Assembly: GCA_017886545.1 (NCBI GenBank)
Contig: JAGHJS010000082.1
Span: forward strand, 1-64,000
Direction: 5' to 3'
Source: Clostridia bacterium
GTDB lineage: Bacteria > Bacillota > Clostridia > Christensenellales > Borkfalkiaceae
Length of the DNA: 64,000 nucleotides
Position 1 is the stretch's first letter. Each line of letters begins with the position of its first letter. Under the pieces are notes generated by a model. The model was given only the letters and a program-made list of their open reading frames with translations, was not told the origin of the DNA and ran no database searches. The position numbers and the translations under genes were made by a program. This document shows positions 52,450-60,419 of this stretch, in pieces.

Positions 52450-52477
52450 AGTATACACAAAAAAACGAATTTGTCAA
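52450..52477 (-). promoter_or_regulatory. Sigma-A promoter of mgtA
   Basis: TTGACA (52472-52477), 16-nt spacer, TATACT (52450-52455). Transcription would start near 52443, just before the M-box. Confidence 0.8.
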
Positions 52478-52506
52478 CCCCTGTCACCGAAATTTTTGGC
52501 AGTAAA

Positions 52507-52537
52507 ATAAAAAACCGCCTTGTTACAGGCGGTTTTT
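52507..52537 (-). terminator. Intrinsic terminator of the polyamine operon
   Basis: AAAACCGCCT / AGGCGGTTTT stem whose 5' arm contains the last codons and stop of the final gene, followed by TTTTTTATTTT. Confidence 0.88.
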
Positions 52538-53632
52538 GAAATCTTCATACCCGAACGAGCGCAGCAACTGCAATTCTCCGCTCTCCTTCCGAAGCACGAT
52601 GGACGGCAGCGGCATACCGTTGAAGGTGTTGGTTTTGACCATCGTATACAGCGCCATATCGCCGAACACGAGTTCGTCCCCCTCTTTAAGCGGCGCGTCA
52701 AAGGAATAATCCCCGATCACATCCCCCGCCAGGCAGGTGCCGCCCGCAAGGCGGTAGGTATACTTTTTTTCGCCCGCTTCGCCCGAACCGAACAGCGGCG
52801 GGCGGTACGGCATTTCCAGCACGTCGGGCATATGACACGCCGCCGAACAGTCCAACACGGCGATATCGATGCCGTTGTGCACGATGTCGACCACGGACGT
52901 GACGAACGTTCCCGCATTCAGAACGACCGCCTCACCCGGTTCGAGGATCACCTCCGCGCCATATTTTTCGGCAAGCGAACGCACCGTGCGGATCAGCAGT
53001 TCCCTGTCGTAATCTTCCCTCGTAATGTGGTGCCCGCCGCCCAGATTCAGCCACTTCATTCCGCCGAGAATATCGCCGAACTTTTCTTCCAGCGCATTCA
53101 CCGTAACTGCGAGCGCGTCCGCGTTCTGCTCGCACAGCGTGTGCATGTGGATGCCGTCCAGAAGAGGCAGGACGGAGAGATCGAACTGTCCGCGCGTCAC
53201 TCCCAATCGCGAGCCGGGCGCGCAGGGATCATAGATGGCGTGCCCCTCCTGCGTGGAACATTCGGGATTGACGCGAAGCCCCACGCTCTTGCCCGCCTCC
53301 TTTGCACGCGGTCCGAATTTTTTCAGCTGCGCGCAGGAGTTGAACACAATATGGTCGGCATAGCGCAGGATCTCTTCTAATTCGTCTTCGCGGTAGGCAG
53401 GCGAAAAAACGTGCGTCTCCCCGCCCATCTCCTCGTACCCGAGCCGCGCCTCGTACAGCCCGCTCGCCGTAGAGCCGTCCAGACAGCTGCGGATGAGCGG
53501 ATAGGTCGCATAAGCGGAATACGCCTTCTGCGCAAGCAGGATCTTGCACCCCGCCCGCGCCTTCACGTCCGCAAGGATACGCAGGTTCTCATGCAGTTTT
53601 TTTTCGTCGATGCAAAAATACGGCGTGCGCAT
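52523..53632 (-). CDS. nspC: Carboxy(nor)spermidine decarboxylase
   Basis: A 369-residue PLP enzyme of the alanine racemase-fold decarboxylases. Lys36 in LLAQKAYSAY is the PLP lysine; HMHTLCEQN, NLGGGHHITRED and EPGEAV hold the phosphate and substrate residues, and DCSAACHMPDV is the Cys loop. The family decarboxylates carboxyspermidine to spermidine or carboxynorspermidine to norspermidine. It starts directly after the stop of the carboxyspermidine dehydrogenase gene and is last in the six-gene polyamine operon. Because SpeD/SpeE are also present, its real substrate might be a longer carboxy-polyamine. Confidence 0.93.
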   Translation of the reverse strand: MRTPYFCIDEKKLHENLRILADVKARAGCKILLAQKAYSAYATYPLIRSCLDGSTASGLYEARLGYEEMGGETHVFSPAYREDELEEILRYADHIVFNSCAQLKKFGPRAKEAGKSVGLRVNPECSTQEGHAIYDPCAPGSRLGVTRGQFDLSVLPLLDGIHMHTLCEQNADALAVTVNALEEKFGDILGGMKWLNLGGGHHITREDYDRELLIRTVRSLAEKYGAEVILEPGEAVVLNAGTFVTSVVDIVHNGIDIAVLDCSAACHMPDVLEMPYRPPLFGSGEAGEKKYTYRLAGGTCLAGDVIGDYSFDAPLKEGDELVFGDMALYTMVKTNTFNGMPLPSIVLRKESGELQLLRSFGYEDFKNRL

Positions 53633-54892
53633 TCAGTCTACCAATTCGGGGGATTCCACGACCTTCCAGGGCAGCCCGTTCCTGTTCAATTCCTCCATGA
53701 ACGGATCGGGGTCAAACTCTTCGGGCGTATACACGCCCTTTTTGTTCCACTTGCCCGTGACGAGCATCATCGCGCCGATCATGGCGGGTACGCCCGTCGT
53801 GTAGGAGATCGCCTGCGACTCCACTTCGCGGTAGCACTCCTGGTGGTCGCAGACATTATAAATGTACGCCGTCTTGCGCTTTCCGTCCTTCATGCCTGTA
53901 AAGATGCAGCCGATGTTCGTTTTGCCGACAGTGCGCGGACCGAGCGACGCGGGATCGGGCAGGAGCGCCTTCAAAAACTGAATGGGCACGATCTCTTTCC
54001 CTTCAAACTCGACGGGCGTCGTGGAGAGCATACCGACGTTTTCAAGGCACTTCATGTGCGTGAGATAACTCTGCCCGAAGGTCATGAAAAAGCGGATACG
54101 TTTCACGCCCTTGATGTTCTTTGCAAGCGACTCGATCTCCTCGTGGTGCAGCAGGTACATATCCTTCTCCCCCACGCCGTCAAAGTTGTAAGTGCGGTGG
54201 ATGCTCATGGCGGGCACTTCCACCCACTTGCCGTTCTCCCAATAGGAGCCGGGCGCCGAGACCTCGCGCAGATTGATCTCGGGATTGAAGTTTGTCGCAA
54301 ACGGATAGCCGTGGTCACCGCCGTTGCAGTCGAGGATGTCGATCGTTTCAATGGTATCGAACAGGTGTTTTTGCGCATAGGCGCAGAACACCTGCGTCAC
54401 GCCGGGGTCGAACCCCGAACCGAGCAGCGCCGTAAGCCCCGCCTTTTTGTACTTATCGCCGTACGCCCACTGCCATGTGTAATCAAAGTACGCGGAAAAG
54501 CCCTCTTCCTTGCAGCGCCTTTCGTATTTCTCGCGCCAGACGGGGTCGTCCGTGTTTTCCGGCTCGTAGTTCGCCGTGTCAAGGTAATTCACCCCGCAGG
54601 CGAGGCAGGCGTCCATGATCGCAAGATCCTGGTACGGCAACGCAATGTTCATAACGAGATCGGGCTGCACTTTTTTGATGAGCGCGATGACCTCGTCGGG
54701 CTTGTCCGCGTCGACCTGCGCGGTCGTGATCTTCGTCTTTGTCTTGCCTTCAAGCTTTGCTTTGAGCGCGTCGCACTTGGAAAGCGTACGGCTGGCTATG
54801 CACAGTTCGGTAAACACGTCGTCGCGCATGCAACATTTACGGATCGCGACGGACGCGACGCCGCCGCAGCCGATGACCAATACTTTTGCCAT
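53633..54892 (-). CDS. Carboxy(nor)spermidine dehydrogenase
   Basis: A 419-residue saccharopine-dehydrogenase-fold enzyme, the usual partner of NspC. It condenses aspartate semialdehyde with a diamine or polyamine and reduces the imine with NADPH. The N-terminal Rossmann motif is VLVIGCGGVASVAIRKC; SRTLSKCDALKAKLE follows, then a typical YLDTANYEPEN and GFDPGVTQVFCAY. The ATG at 54892 is chosen because CGGGAGAAAG precedes it. It sits 88 nt after speB and abuts nspC. Confidence 0.93.
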   Translation of the reverse strand: MAKVLVIGCGGVASVAIRKCCMRDDVFTELCIASRTLSKCDALKAKLEGKTKTKITTAQVDADKPDEVIALIKKVQPDLVMNIALPYQDLAIMDACLACGVNYLDTANYEPENTDDPVWREKYERRCKEEGFSAYFDYTWQWAYGDKYKKAGLTALLGSGFDPGVTQVFCAYAQKHLFDTIETIDILDCNGGDHGYPFATNFNPEINLREVSAPGSYWENGKWVEVPAMSIHRTYNFDGVGEKDMYLLHHEEIESLAKNIKGVKRIRFFMTFGQSYLTHMKCLENVGMLSTTPVEFEGKEIVPIQFLKALLPDPASLGPRTVGKTNIGCIFTGMKDGKRKTAYIYNVCDHQECYREVESQAISYTTGVPAMIGAMMLVTGKWNKKGVYTPEEFDPDPFMEELNRNGLPWKVVESPELVD

Positions 54893-54980
54893 GATCTTTC
54901 TCCCGTTGATGATTTTGGTTTGCACCCGCACGCGGCGGGCAGATCTGCACTGCGCCCTCTGCGGCGCAAAAGCGAAAAAA

Positions 54981-55835
54981 CTATCCTTTCAGCGCGAGCA
55001 GCATTTCGCGCACGATCTTGCAGGCGACGGCAGTCGACGCGCCGCTTTGATCGTACGGCGGGCTGAGTTCGTTGACGTCCAGCGCCACGACGTCCGCACG
55101 CGAACAGACGAGCGTCGCCGCGCGGCGGAGCTGCTCAAAGCTCACCCCGCCCGGTTCGGGCGTACCCGTACCGGGGAATACGGACGGGTCGAGCACATCC
55201 AGATCGAGCGTAAAATACACGGGCCTGCCCGCAAAGGCTTCGAGCACCTCTTCCAAACCGTCAAAGCCGAAGGGATGCAGGAGCGTATGTTCCCTGCCCC
55301 ACGCAAATTCTTCCCGCAACCCCGAACGGATGCCGAACTGCGCGATGCGCTTATCCCCCGTCAGCTCGTGGCAACGGCGCAGCACGCATGCGTGCGAGAG
55401 CTTTACCCCGAGGTAATCCTCGCGAAGGTCTGTATGCGCGTCAAAATGCACGATGCAGAGGTCGGGATATTTTCTGACCGCAGCGCGCACCGCTCCCAAT
55501 GTTACGAGATGCTCGCCGCCCAAAAGGAACGGGCGTTTGCCGTCCCGCAGGATATGCGCCGCACGCTCTTCTATCATGCAAAGCGCCTTCTCCGTATCGC
55601 CGAAGGGCAATTCGAGGTCGCCCGCATCCATGACGGCGCAGTCTTCCAGATCCCTGTCCTGATACGGGCTGTACGTTTCGATTCCGTACGATTCGCGGCG
55701 GATGGCGGCGCTTCCGAACCGCGTACCGGGGCGGTATGAAGTCGTGCCGTCAAACGGCGCGCCGAAAAGGACGGTCTTCGCCTCCGCATAGGGTTTGTCA
55801 CAGGCGAGGAAAGCGTCAGTCTGTGTGTTCAACAT
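54981..55835 (-). CDS. speB: Agmatinase-family ureohydrolase
   Basis: A 284-residue manganese ureohydrolase. The metal ligands are in GGEHLVTLG, HFDAHTDLR and DLDVLDPSVFPG, followed by TGTPEPGG. Family members split agmatine to putrescine and urea; some act instead on N1-aminopropylagmatine to give spermidine. Residues seen do not decide between these. The start overlaps the end of speE by 20 nt, so the two are coupled. No agmatine deiminase genes are in the window, so this is the only visible route to remove the guanidino group. Confidence 0.92.
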   Translation of the reverse strand: MLNTQTDAFLACDKPYAEAKTVLFGAPFDGTTSYRPGTRFGSAAIRRESYGIETYSPYQDRDLEDCAVMDAGDLELPFGDTEKALCMIEERAAHILRDGKRPFLLGGEHLVTLGAVRAAVRKYPDLCIVHFDAHTDLREDYLGVKLSHACVLRRCHELTGDKRIAQFGIRSGLREEFAWGREHTLLHPFGFDGLEEVLEAFAGRPVYFTLDLDVLDPSVFPGTGTPEPGGVSFEQLRRAATLVCSRADVVALDVNELSPPYDQSGASTAVACKIVREMLLALKG

Positions 55836-56676
55836 CGCTTAAAAGTTCCTCCACATAGGCGGGAATGTAGAACGCGCCCTTGTGCAGGGTCGTCGTATAG
55901 TAGCGGCATTTGATGCCGCGCGCGTTCCAGCGCGCCTCGTTCAGATCGCGCAGCGGGTGGTATTTTTTGGACGCAAACCCGAACAGCCAGTGCCCCGAAG
56001 GATAGGTCGGGATATGCGCCTGATAGACGCGGCTGATCGGAAAGGATTCGACGATACGCTTGTGCGCGCGCTGGCAGGCGAGCGCGTCTTCGGCATAAAA
56101 CGGGCTCTCATGCTGGTTGACCATGATCCCGTCCTCTTTGAGCGCCTTATAGCAGTTCCCGTAAAATTCGCGGGTGAACAACCCCTCGCCGGGACCGAAC
56201 GGGTCGGTCGAATCGACGATGATGAGGTCGTACTCGTTCTTGCAGGAACGCACGAACCGCAGCCCGTCCCTGTAATGAATGGAGACGCGCGGATCGCCCA
56301 GCCCGCAGGTGAGCGAAGGGAAATATTCGCGGCAGACTTCGACGACCTGCCTGTCGATCTCTACGAGGTCGATACTCTCAATGTCGTCGTATTGCACGAG
56401 CTCGCGCACGACGCCGCCGTCGCCGCCGCCGATGACCAGTACGTTTTTCACGTTCGGATGCACCGCCATGGGCACATGCGCGATCATTTCATGGTAGATA
56501 AATTCATCCTTCTGCGTGAGCATCATGTACCCGTCCAGCACGAGGAACCTGCCGAATTCGGGGCTGTCGAACACGTCGATGCGCTGCAGATCGCTCGTCC
56601 CGCTGTACAGCTGCCTGTCCACGCGGATGGATAATTTTACGTTCTTTGTATGCCGTTCGGAAAACCAGAATTCCAT
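55816..56676 (-). CDS. speE: Spermidine synthase family aminopropyltransferase
   Basis: A 286-residue aminopropyltransferase using decarboxylated AdoMet. The motifs DEFIYHEMIAHVP, VLVIGGGDGGVVREL, IDLVEIDRQVVEVC and IIVDSTDPFGPGEGLF are intact. The acceptor may be putrescine (giving spermidine) or agmatine (giving N1-aminopropylagmatine); the sequence alone does not decide. It has GGGGAG upstream and follows speA by 79 nt, a stretch with no feature. It overlaps speB. Confidence 0.95.
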   Translation of the reverse strand: MEFWFSERHTKNVKLSIRVDRQLYSGTSDLQRIDVFDSPEFGRFLVLDGYMMLTQKDEFIYHEMIAHVPMAVHPNVKNVLVIGGGDGGVVRELVQYDDIESIDLVEIDRQVVEVCREYFPSLTCGLGDPRVSIHYRDGLRFVRSCKNEYDLIIVDSTDPFGPGEGLFTREFYGNCYKALKEDGIMVNQHESPFYAEDALACQRAHKRIVESFPISRVYQAHIPTYPSGHWLFGFASKKYHPLRDLNEARWNARGIKCRYYTTTLHKGAFYIPAYVEELLSDVEHTD

Positions 56677-56755
56677 AGTAACTACTCCCCGCGCCTGTGC
56701 GCAAAGAACCCTCCGCCAAAACCGCCGCTCTGCCCGATCTGAAGCGTTGCCCCGC

Positions 56756-58201
56756 TCAGATCACGTTCAGCCGCTCGATCTTCGCGTCTTCGGGCCCCGT
56801 CATCTGGCAGCCCTTCGCCTTGGCGTATTCGATGTAATCGAGGATGCGCCGCGTGATGCGCTCGCCCGGCGCCAAAATCGGGATACCCGGCGGATAGCAC
56901 ATGACGAATTCGCTGCAAACGCGCCCCTCCGTCTGCCGCAGCGGCAGCGACGTCTTTTCCGCATAGAACGCGTCCTGCGGCGACATGGCGACGATGGGCT
57001 CGATGTACTCCTGTTTCATCAGCCCCGCCTTGCTCTTTTTGTACAACCTGCGGATCTCGGAAAGAGCGCTCACAAGCCGCTCGATGTCGCGTTCCCTGTC
57101 GCCTATCGAGAGATAGGCGAGAATGTTGCCGAGGTCGCCGAACTCGATCTGAATGTCGTACTCGTCGCGGAGCAAATCGTACACCTCGATGCCCGCAAGC
57201 CCCACGTCCAGCGTATTGACGGAGAGCTTCGTCTCGTCGAAGGCAAAAATACTGTCGCCGTTGATGAGCTCCTTCCCGAAAGCGTAATAGTCGCCGATCT
57301 CGTTTATCTCGCTGCGCGCATAGCGTGCCATCTCCACCACGCCCGCAAACGCCTCCTTCCCGCGGAGCGCGAGGTTGCGGCGGGAGATATCCAGCGAGGA
57401 CAGGAGCAGGTACGACGCGCTCGTGGTCTGCGTCAGGTTGATGATCTGCCGCACATACCCCTCCTGCATGGAGGGACCGATGAGCAGGAGCGAGCTCTGC
57501 GTGAGGCTCCCGCCCGATTTATGCATGGAGACCGCCGCCATATCCGCGCCCGCCTTCATGGCGGAGACGGGCATCCCCTCCCCGAAATAGAAGTGCGTGC
57601 CGTGCGCCTCGTCCGCGATGCACAGCATCCCCGCCTGGTGCGCAATGCGCACGATCTCGGCGAGGTCGGAGCAGATGCCGTAATAGGTCGGGTTGTTGAC
57701 GAGGATCGCCTTCGCGTCCGGGTTTTCGGCGACGGCGCGGCGCACCGCGTCCGTACGCATCCCGAGGGAGATGCCGAGGTCGTCGTCGCACTCGGGGTCG
57801 ACGTAGACGGGCACCGCACCGTTCAGGACCATCGCCGTCATGACACTGCGGTGCACGTTGCGGGGCAGGATGATCTTTTCGCCGCGCTTGGCGACGCACA
57901 GGATCATGCTCTGCACGGCGGACGTCGTGCCGCCGACCATGAGGAACGCCCACGCCGCGCCGAACGCCTCCGCCGCGAGCTGTTCCGCGTCGCGGATGAC
58001 CGAAACGGGGTGGCAGAGGTTATCGAGGCACTTCATGGAATTGACGTCCAGCCCCACGCACTTTTCGCCGAGCAGCGAGGTAAGTTCCGGGTTCCCCCGC
58101 CCGCGCTTGTGCCCGGGCACATCGAAGGGAACGAGGCGCATCCGCTGCATCTCCTGCAACGCCTCGTATATGGGGGCTCGTTTTTGGGAAAGTTCCTTCA
58201 T
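56756..58201 (-). CDS. speA: Orn/Lys/Arg decarboxylase, probably arginine decarboxylase
   Basis: A 481-residue PLP decarboxylase of the aspartate-aminotransferase fold, like SpeA of Bacillus. DVPGHKRGRG opens the protein; FLMVGGTTSAVQ, ADEAHGTHFYFG and the PLP lysine Lys228 in SMHKSGGSLTQ follow. The C-terminal domain has CYPPGIPILAPGE. The presence of a ureohydrolase gene in the operon argues for arginine (agmatine product) rather than ornithine or lysine. It follows speD by 19 nt. Confidence 0.92.
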   Translation of the reverse strand: MKELSQKRAPIYEALQEMQRMRLVPFDVPGHKRGRGNPELTSLLGEKCVGLDVNSMKCLDNLCHPVSVIRDAEQLAAEAFGAAWAFLMVGGTTSAVQSMILCVAKRGEKIILPRNVHRSVMTAMVLNGAVPVYVDPECDDDLGISLGMRTDAVRRAVAENPDAKAILVNNPTYYGICSDLAEIVRIAHQAGMLCIADEAHGTHFYFGEGMPVSAMKAGADMAAVSMHKSGGSLTQSSLLLIGPSMQEGYVRQIINLTQTTSASYLLLSSLDISRRNLALRGKEAFAGVVEMARYARSEINEIGDYYAFGKELINGDSIFAFDETKLSVNTLDVGLAGIEVYDLLRDEYDIQIEFGDLGNILAYLSIGDRERDIERLVSALSEIRRLYKKSKAGLMKQEYIEPIVAMSPQDAFYAEKTSLPLRQTEGRVCSEFVMCYPPGIPILAPGERITRRILDYIEYAKAKGCQMTGPEDAKIERLNVI

Positions 58202-58220
58202 CGCTTCTCTCGTATGTCCG

Positions 58221-58979
58221 TCAGAAAATATTTTTGTTGCTGAAAATTTCGATCATTTCGCGGCGCAGGTTGCCCGTCATCTCCAGCCGAAGTTTGGGCG
58301 GCAGCTCGTAGGCGTCCGTCTTGAACAGGTAGTTCTGCAGGTCGATCTCCTTGACCATCATGCGGGTGTGGAACAGGTTCGCCGCATACACGTTGATATC
58401 CATCGCGTCGTAGCGCAGCAGTGTTTCGGGATCGATGAAATCCTGGATCGAACGGATCTCGTGGTCGAGGAAGAGCTTATGCCCGTTCACGTCGCGCGTA
58501 AAGCCGCGCACTTTATAGTCGAGCGTGATGATATCCGAATCGAAAGAGCCGATCAGATAGTCCAGCGTGGAGAGCGGCGTGATCTCGCCGCAGGTGGCGA
58601 CGTCGATGTCCACGCGGAAGGTCGCAAGGCACGTTTCGGGATGATATTCGGGATAGGTATGCACCGTAACATGGCTCTTGTCGAGATGCGCCAGCTGCGT
58701 CGTGCCCGCGGGGATCATCGACCCCTCCGCTATAAGGATGGTGACGGAGGCGCCCTGCGGCTCGTAGTCCTGTTTGGCGATATTGAGCACCTTCGCCCCG
58801 ATCATGTCCGTCAGCGTCGTAAGGATCTTGGTCAGGCGTTCGCTGTTGTACTGCCCGTCGATATAGGCGATATAGTCGCGCTGTTCGCGCGGGCTGCGGG
58901 CGTAGCAGACGTCATAGATATTGAAGCTCAGCGACTTCGTAAGATTGTTGAACCCGTACAGATTGAGCTTTTCTCCCAT
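58221..58979 (-). CDS. speD: S-adenosylmethionine decarboxylase proenzyme
   Basis: A 252-residue pyruvoyl enzyme of the E. coli-like class, which supplies the aminopropyl donor. Self-cleavage should occur before Ser102 in HLDKSHVTVHTYPE, making the pyruvoyl group; RVDIDVATCGEI carries the conserved Cys. The ATG at 58979 is chosen because GGAGGGTC precedes it and the attenuator at 59000-59032 lies just upstream; the longer frame is leader. It is the first gene of the operon speD, speA, speE, speB, CASDH, nspC. Confidence 0.95.
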   Translation of the reverse strand: MGEKLNLYGFNNLTKSLSFNIYDVCYARSPREQRDYIAYIDGQYNSERLTKILTTLTDMIGAKVLNIAKQDYEPQGASVTILIAEGSMIPAGTTQLAHLDKSHVTVHTYPEYHPETCLATFRVDIDVATCGEITPLSTLDYLIGSFDSDIITLDYKVRGFTRDVNGHKLFLDHEIRSIQDFIDPETLLRYDAMDINVYAANLFHTRMMVKEIDLQNYLFKTDAYELPPKLRLEMTGNLRREMIEIFSNKNIF

Positions 58980-58999
58980 TGTAAGACCCTCCGACATAA

Positions 59000-59032
59000 A
59001 CAAAAAAAGCGGTATGCACTTGCACACCGCTT
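59000..59032 (-). terminator. Intrinsic terminator in the speD leader (attenuator)
   Basis: AGCGGTGTGC (59022-59031) pairs with GCATACCGCT (59008-59017) across an AAGT loop, followed by seven T. It sits 21 nt upstream of the speD ATG and downstream of the only promoter seen, so it must be read through for the operon to be expressed. Confidence 0.88.
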
Positions 59033-59119
59033 TGGAACAATCGCAGAAACTCCCCCTGACGCGCATAGGATGAGCTTTGAAACCAGAGTCTATATAGCAA
59101 ATACCTTACTTTTACTACT

Positions 59120-59211
59120 CTTATTGATCGTTTTACAAGCGTGCCGCAAGGCACTTCGGTTATCAAGTAACCAACTTATAAGCTCGGGATTTTGTGCCCG
59201 ATCACAATAAG
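59120..59211 (-). promoter_or_regulatory. Structured element in the polyamine operon leader (candidate riboswitch)
   Basis: The minus strand folds into nested helices: P1 CTTATTG-tg-ATCG (59199-59211) with CGATCAATAAG (59120-59130); P2 TTATAAG (59175-59181) with CTTGTAA (59133-59139, one G-U); inside it hairpins GGTTA/TAACC (59158-59172) and GTGCC/GGCAC (59141-59154). A competing hairpin TCGGG/CCCGA (59184-59201) would open P1. With the downstream terminator this is the layout of a riboswitch or attenuator. I do not recognise the class. Confidence 0.6.
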
Positions 59212-59302
59212 GCAGCGCACGCGCTGCGCCGACAGCCGCACAGACGACCGCGGATAAAATATTTGCATGGATACTCTGTTTCGCGCATCACATGGTAATC
59301 TT

Positions 59303-59331
59303 ATTGTAACCGAAATCGCGCGCAATGTCAA
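59303..59331 (-). promoter_or_regulatory. Sigma-A promoter of the polyamine operon
   Basis: TTGACA (59326-59331), 17-nt spacer, TACAAT (59303-59308). The transcript should have a leader of about 315 nt. Confidence 0.82.
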
Positions 59332-59434
59332 CGGTTTTGCACGCGGAAAACGCACGGCAACGGCAGCGCGGGGAATTTTTTACATTTTTAAGACAAATTC
59401 CGCCGATACAAAGCGGCATCTTGCCTCCCCGCAT

Positions 59435-59463
59435 TTGACTGCCGCGCCGATTTGCTGTATAAT
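59435..59463 (+). promoter_or_regulatory. Sigma-A promoter of the thioredoxin-reductase-like gene
   Basis: TTGACT (59435-59440), 17-nt spacer, TATAAT (59458-59463), 22 nt before the ATG, divergent from the speD promoter. Confidence 0.85.
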
Positions 59464-59485
59464 TCCAAAAAAGGAGCATGCAGAC

Positions 59486-60337
59486 ATGAAGGAACTTCTC
59501 ATCATCGGCAGCGGCCCCGCGGGGATCTCGGCGGCGCTGTACGCGGTGCGCGGCGGCGCGCCCGTAACGATCGTCGCAAAAGACGGCGGCGCCCTCGCCA
59601 AAGCCGACCTTATCCAGAACTATTACGGGTTCGAATACGGCGTTTCCGCCAAAGATCTCTTTGAAACGGGCGTGAAGCAGGCGGAACACCTCGGCGCAAA
59701 GATCGTGCGCACGGAAATTTTCGGCATCGAATTTACCGAAGAGGGCTTCCGCGCCAAGACTGCGGACGGAGCCATCGACGCGGGCGCCGTCATCATCGCC
59801 TGCGGCACGGCGCGCAACGTACCCCCTGTCCGCAACATTGAAAAATTCGAAGGGGCGGGCGTGAGCTACTGCGCCATCTGCGACGCCTTCTTTTACCGCG
59901 GCAAAAAGATCGCCGTCGTCGGCGACGGCGCCTATGCAAGGAGCGAATTTGCGGAGCTGAAAAACGTCGTCTCGGACGTGACGATCCTCACCAACGGCGG
60001 CCGTGCATTGGAAGGGCTGCCCTGCAACACAAAAAAGATCGCCTCCTTTGAAGGAGACGAAACGCTCAAAGAGGTCGTCTATACGGACGGAACGCGCGAA
60101 ACGTTCGACGGCGTTTTCATCGCCTGCGGTTCGGCGGGCGCCTTCGAGCTTGCCAAAAAAGTCGGATTGGAGAGCGCGAACGGCAAGCTGACCGTAAATG
60201 AAAAACGTGCGACGAACGTCCCCGGCATCTTCGCCGCGGGGGACTGCATCCCCGGGCTGCAGCAGATCGCCAAGGCCGTGTACGACGGCATGATCGCAGG
60301 CACAGAGGCTTTGAAATACCTGAAAGCGCAAAAATGA
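59486..60337 (+). CDS. Thioredoxin-reductase-like FAD/NAD(P) oxidoreductase
   Basis: A 283-residue flavoprotein of the TrxB fold, somewhat shorter than the usual 305-320. The FAD motif is IIGSGPAGISAALYA, the redox pair is Cys129 and Cys132 in YCAICDAFF, the NADPH site is VVGDGAYARSE, and the second FAD motif is GIFAAGDC. The NADPH motif normally reads GGGDSA, so cofactor or partner may differ. The likely role is disulfide reduction of thioredoxin or a related carrier. The ATG has AAGGAG 9 nt upstream, with its own promoter and terminator. Confidence 0.88.
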   Translation: MKELLIIGSGPAGISAALYAVRGGAPVTIVAKDGGALAKADLIQNYYGFEYGVSAKDLFETGVKQAEHLGAKIVRTEIFGIEFTEEGFRAKTADGAIDAGAVIIACGTARNVPPVRNIEKFEGAGVSYCAICDAFFYRGKKIAVVGDGAYARSEFAELKNVVSDVTILTNGGRALEGLPCNTKKIASFEGDETLKEVVYTDGTRETFDGVFIACGSAGAFELAKKVGLESANGKLTVNEKRATNVPGIFAAGDCIPGLQQIAKAVYDGMIAGTEALKYLKAQK

Positions 60338-60363
60338 AAGAGGCTTAAAATCCGCAAACTTTT

Positions 60364-60398
60364 AACGGGGAAGCGAAGCGCTTCCCCGTCTTTTTTAC
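60364..60398 (+). terminator. Intrinsic terminator after the thioredoxin-reductase-like gene
   Basis: ACGGGGAAGCG / CGCTTCCCCGT stem followed by CTTTTTT. Confidence 0.88.
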
Positions 60399-60419
60399 CA
60401 GTTTATGTCTGACATAGTA

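Noticed and set aside
57519..57953. Out-of-frame minus-strand ORFs inside speA
   Set aside because: Overlap the well-supported speA frame and are Arg-rich translations of GC-rich codons.
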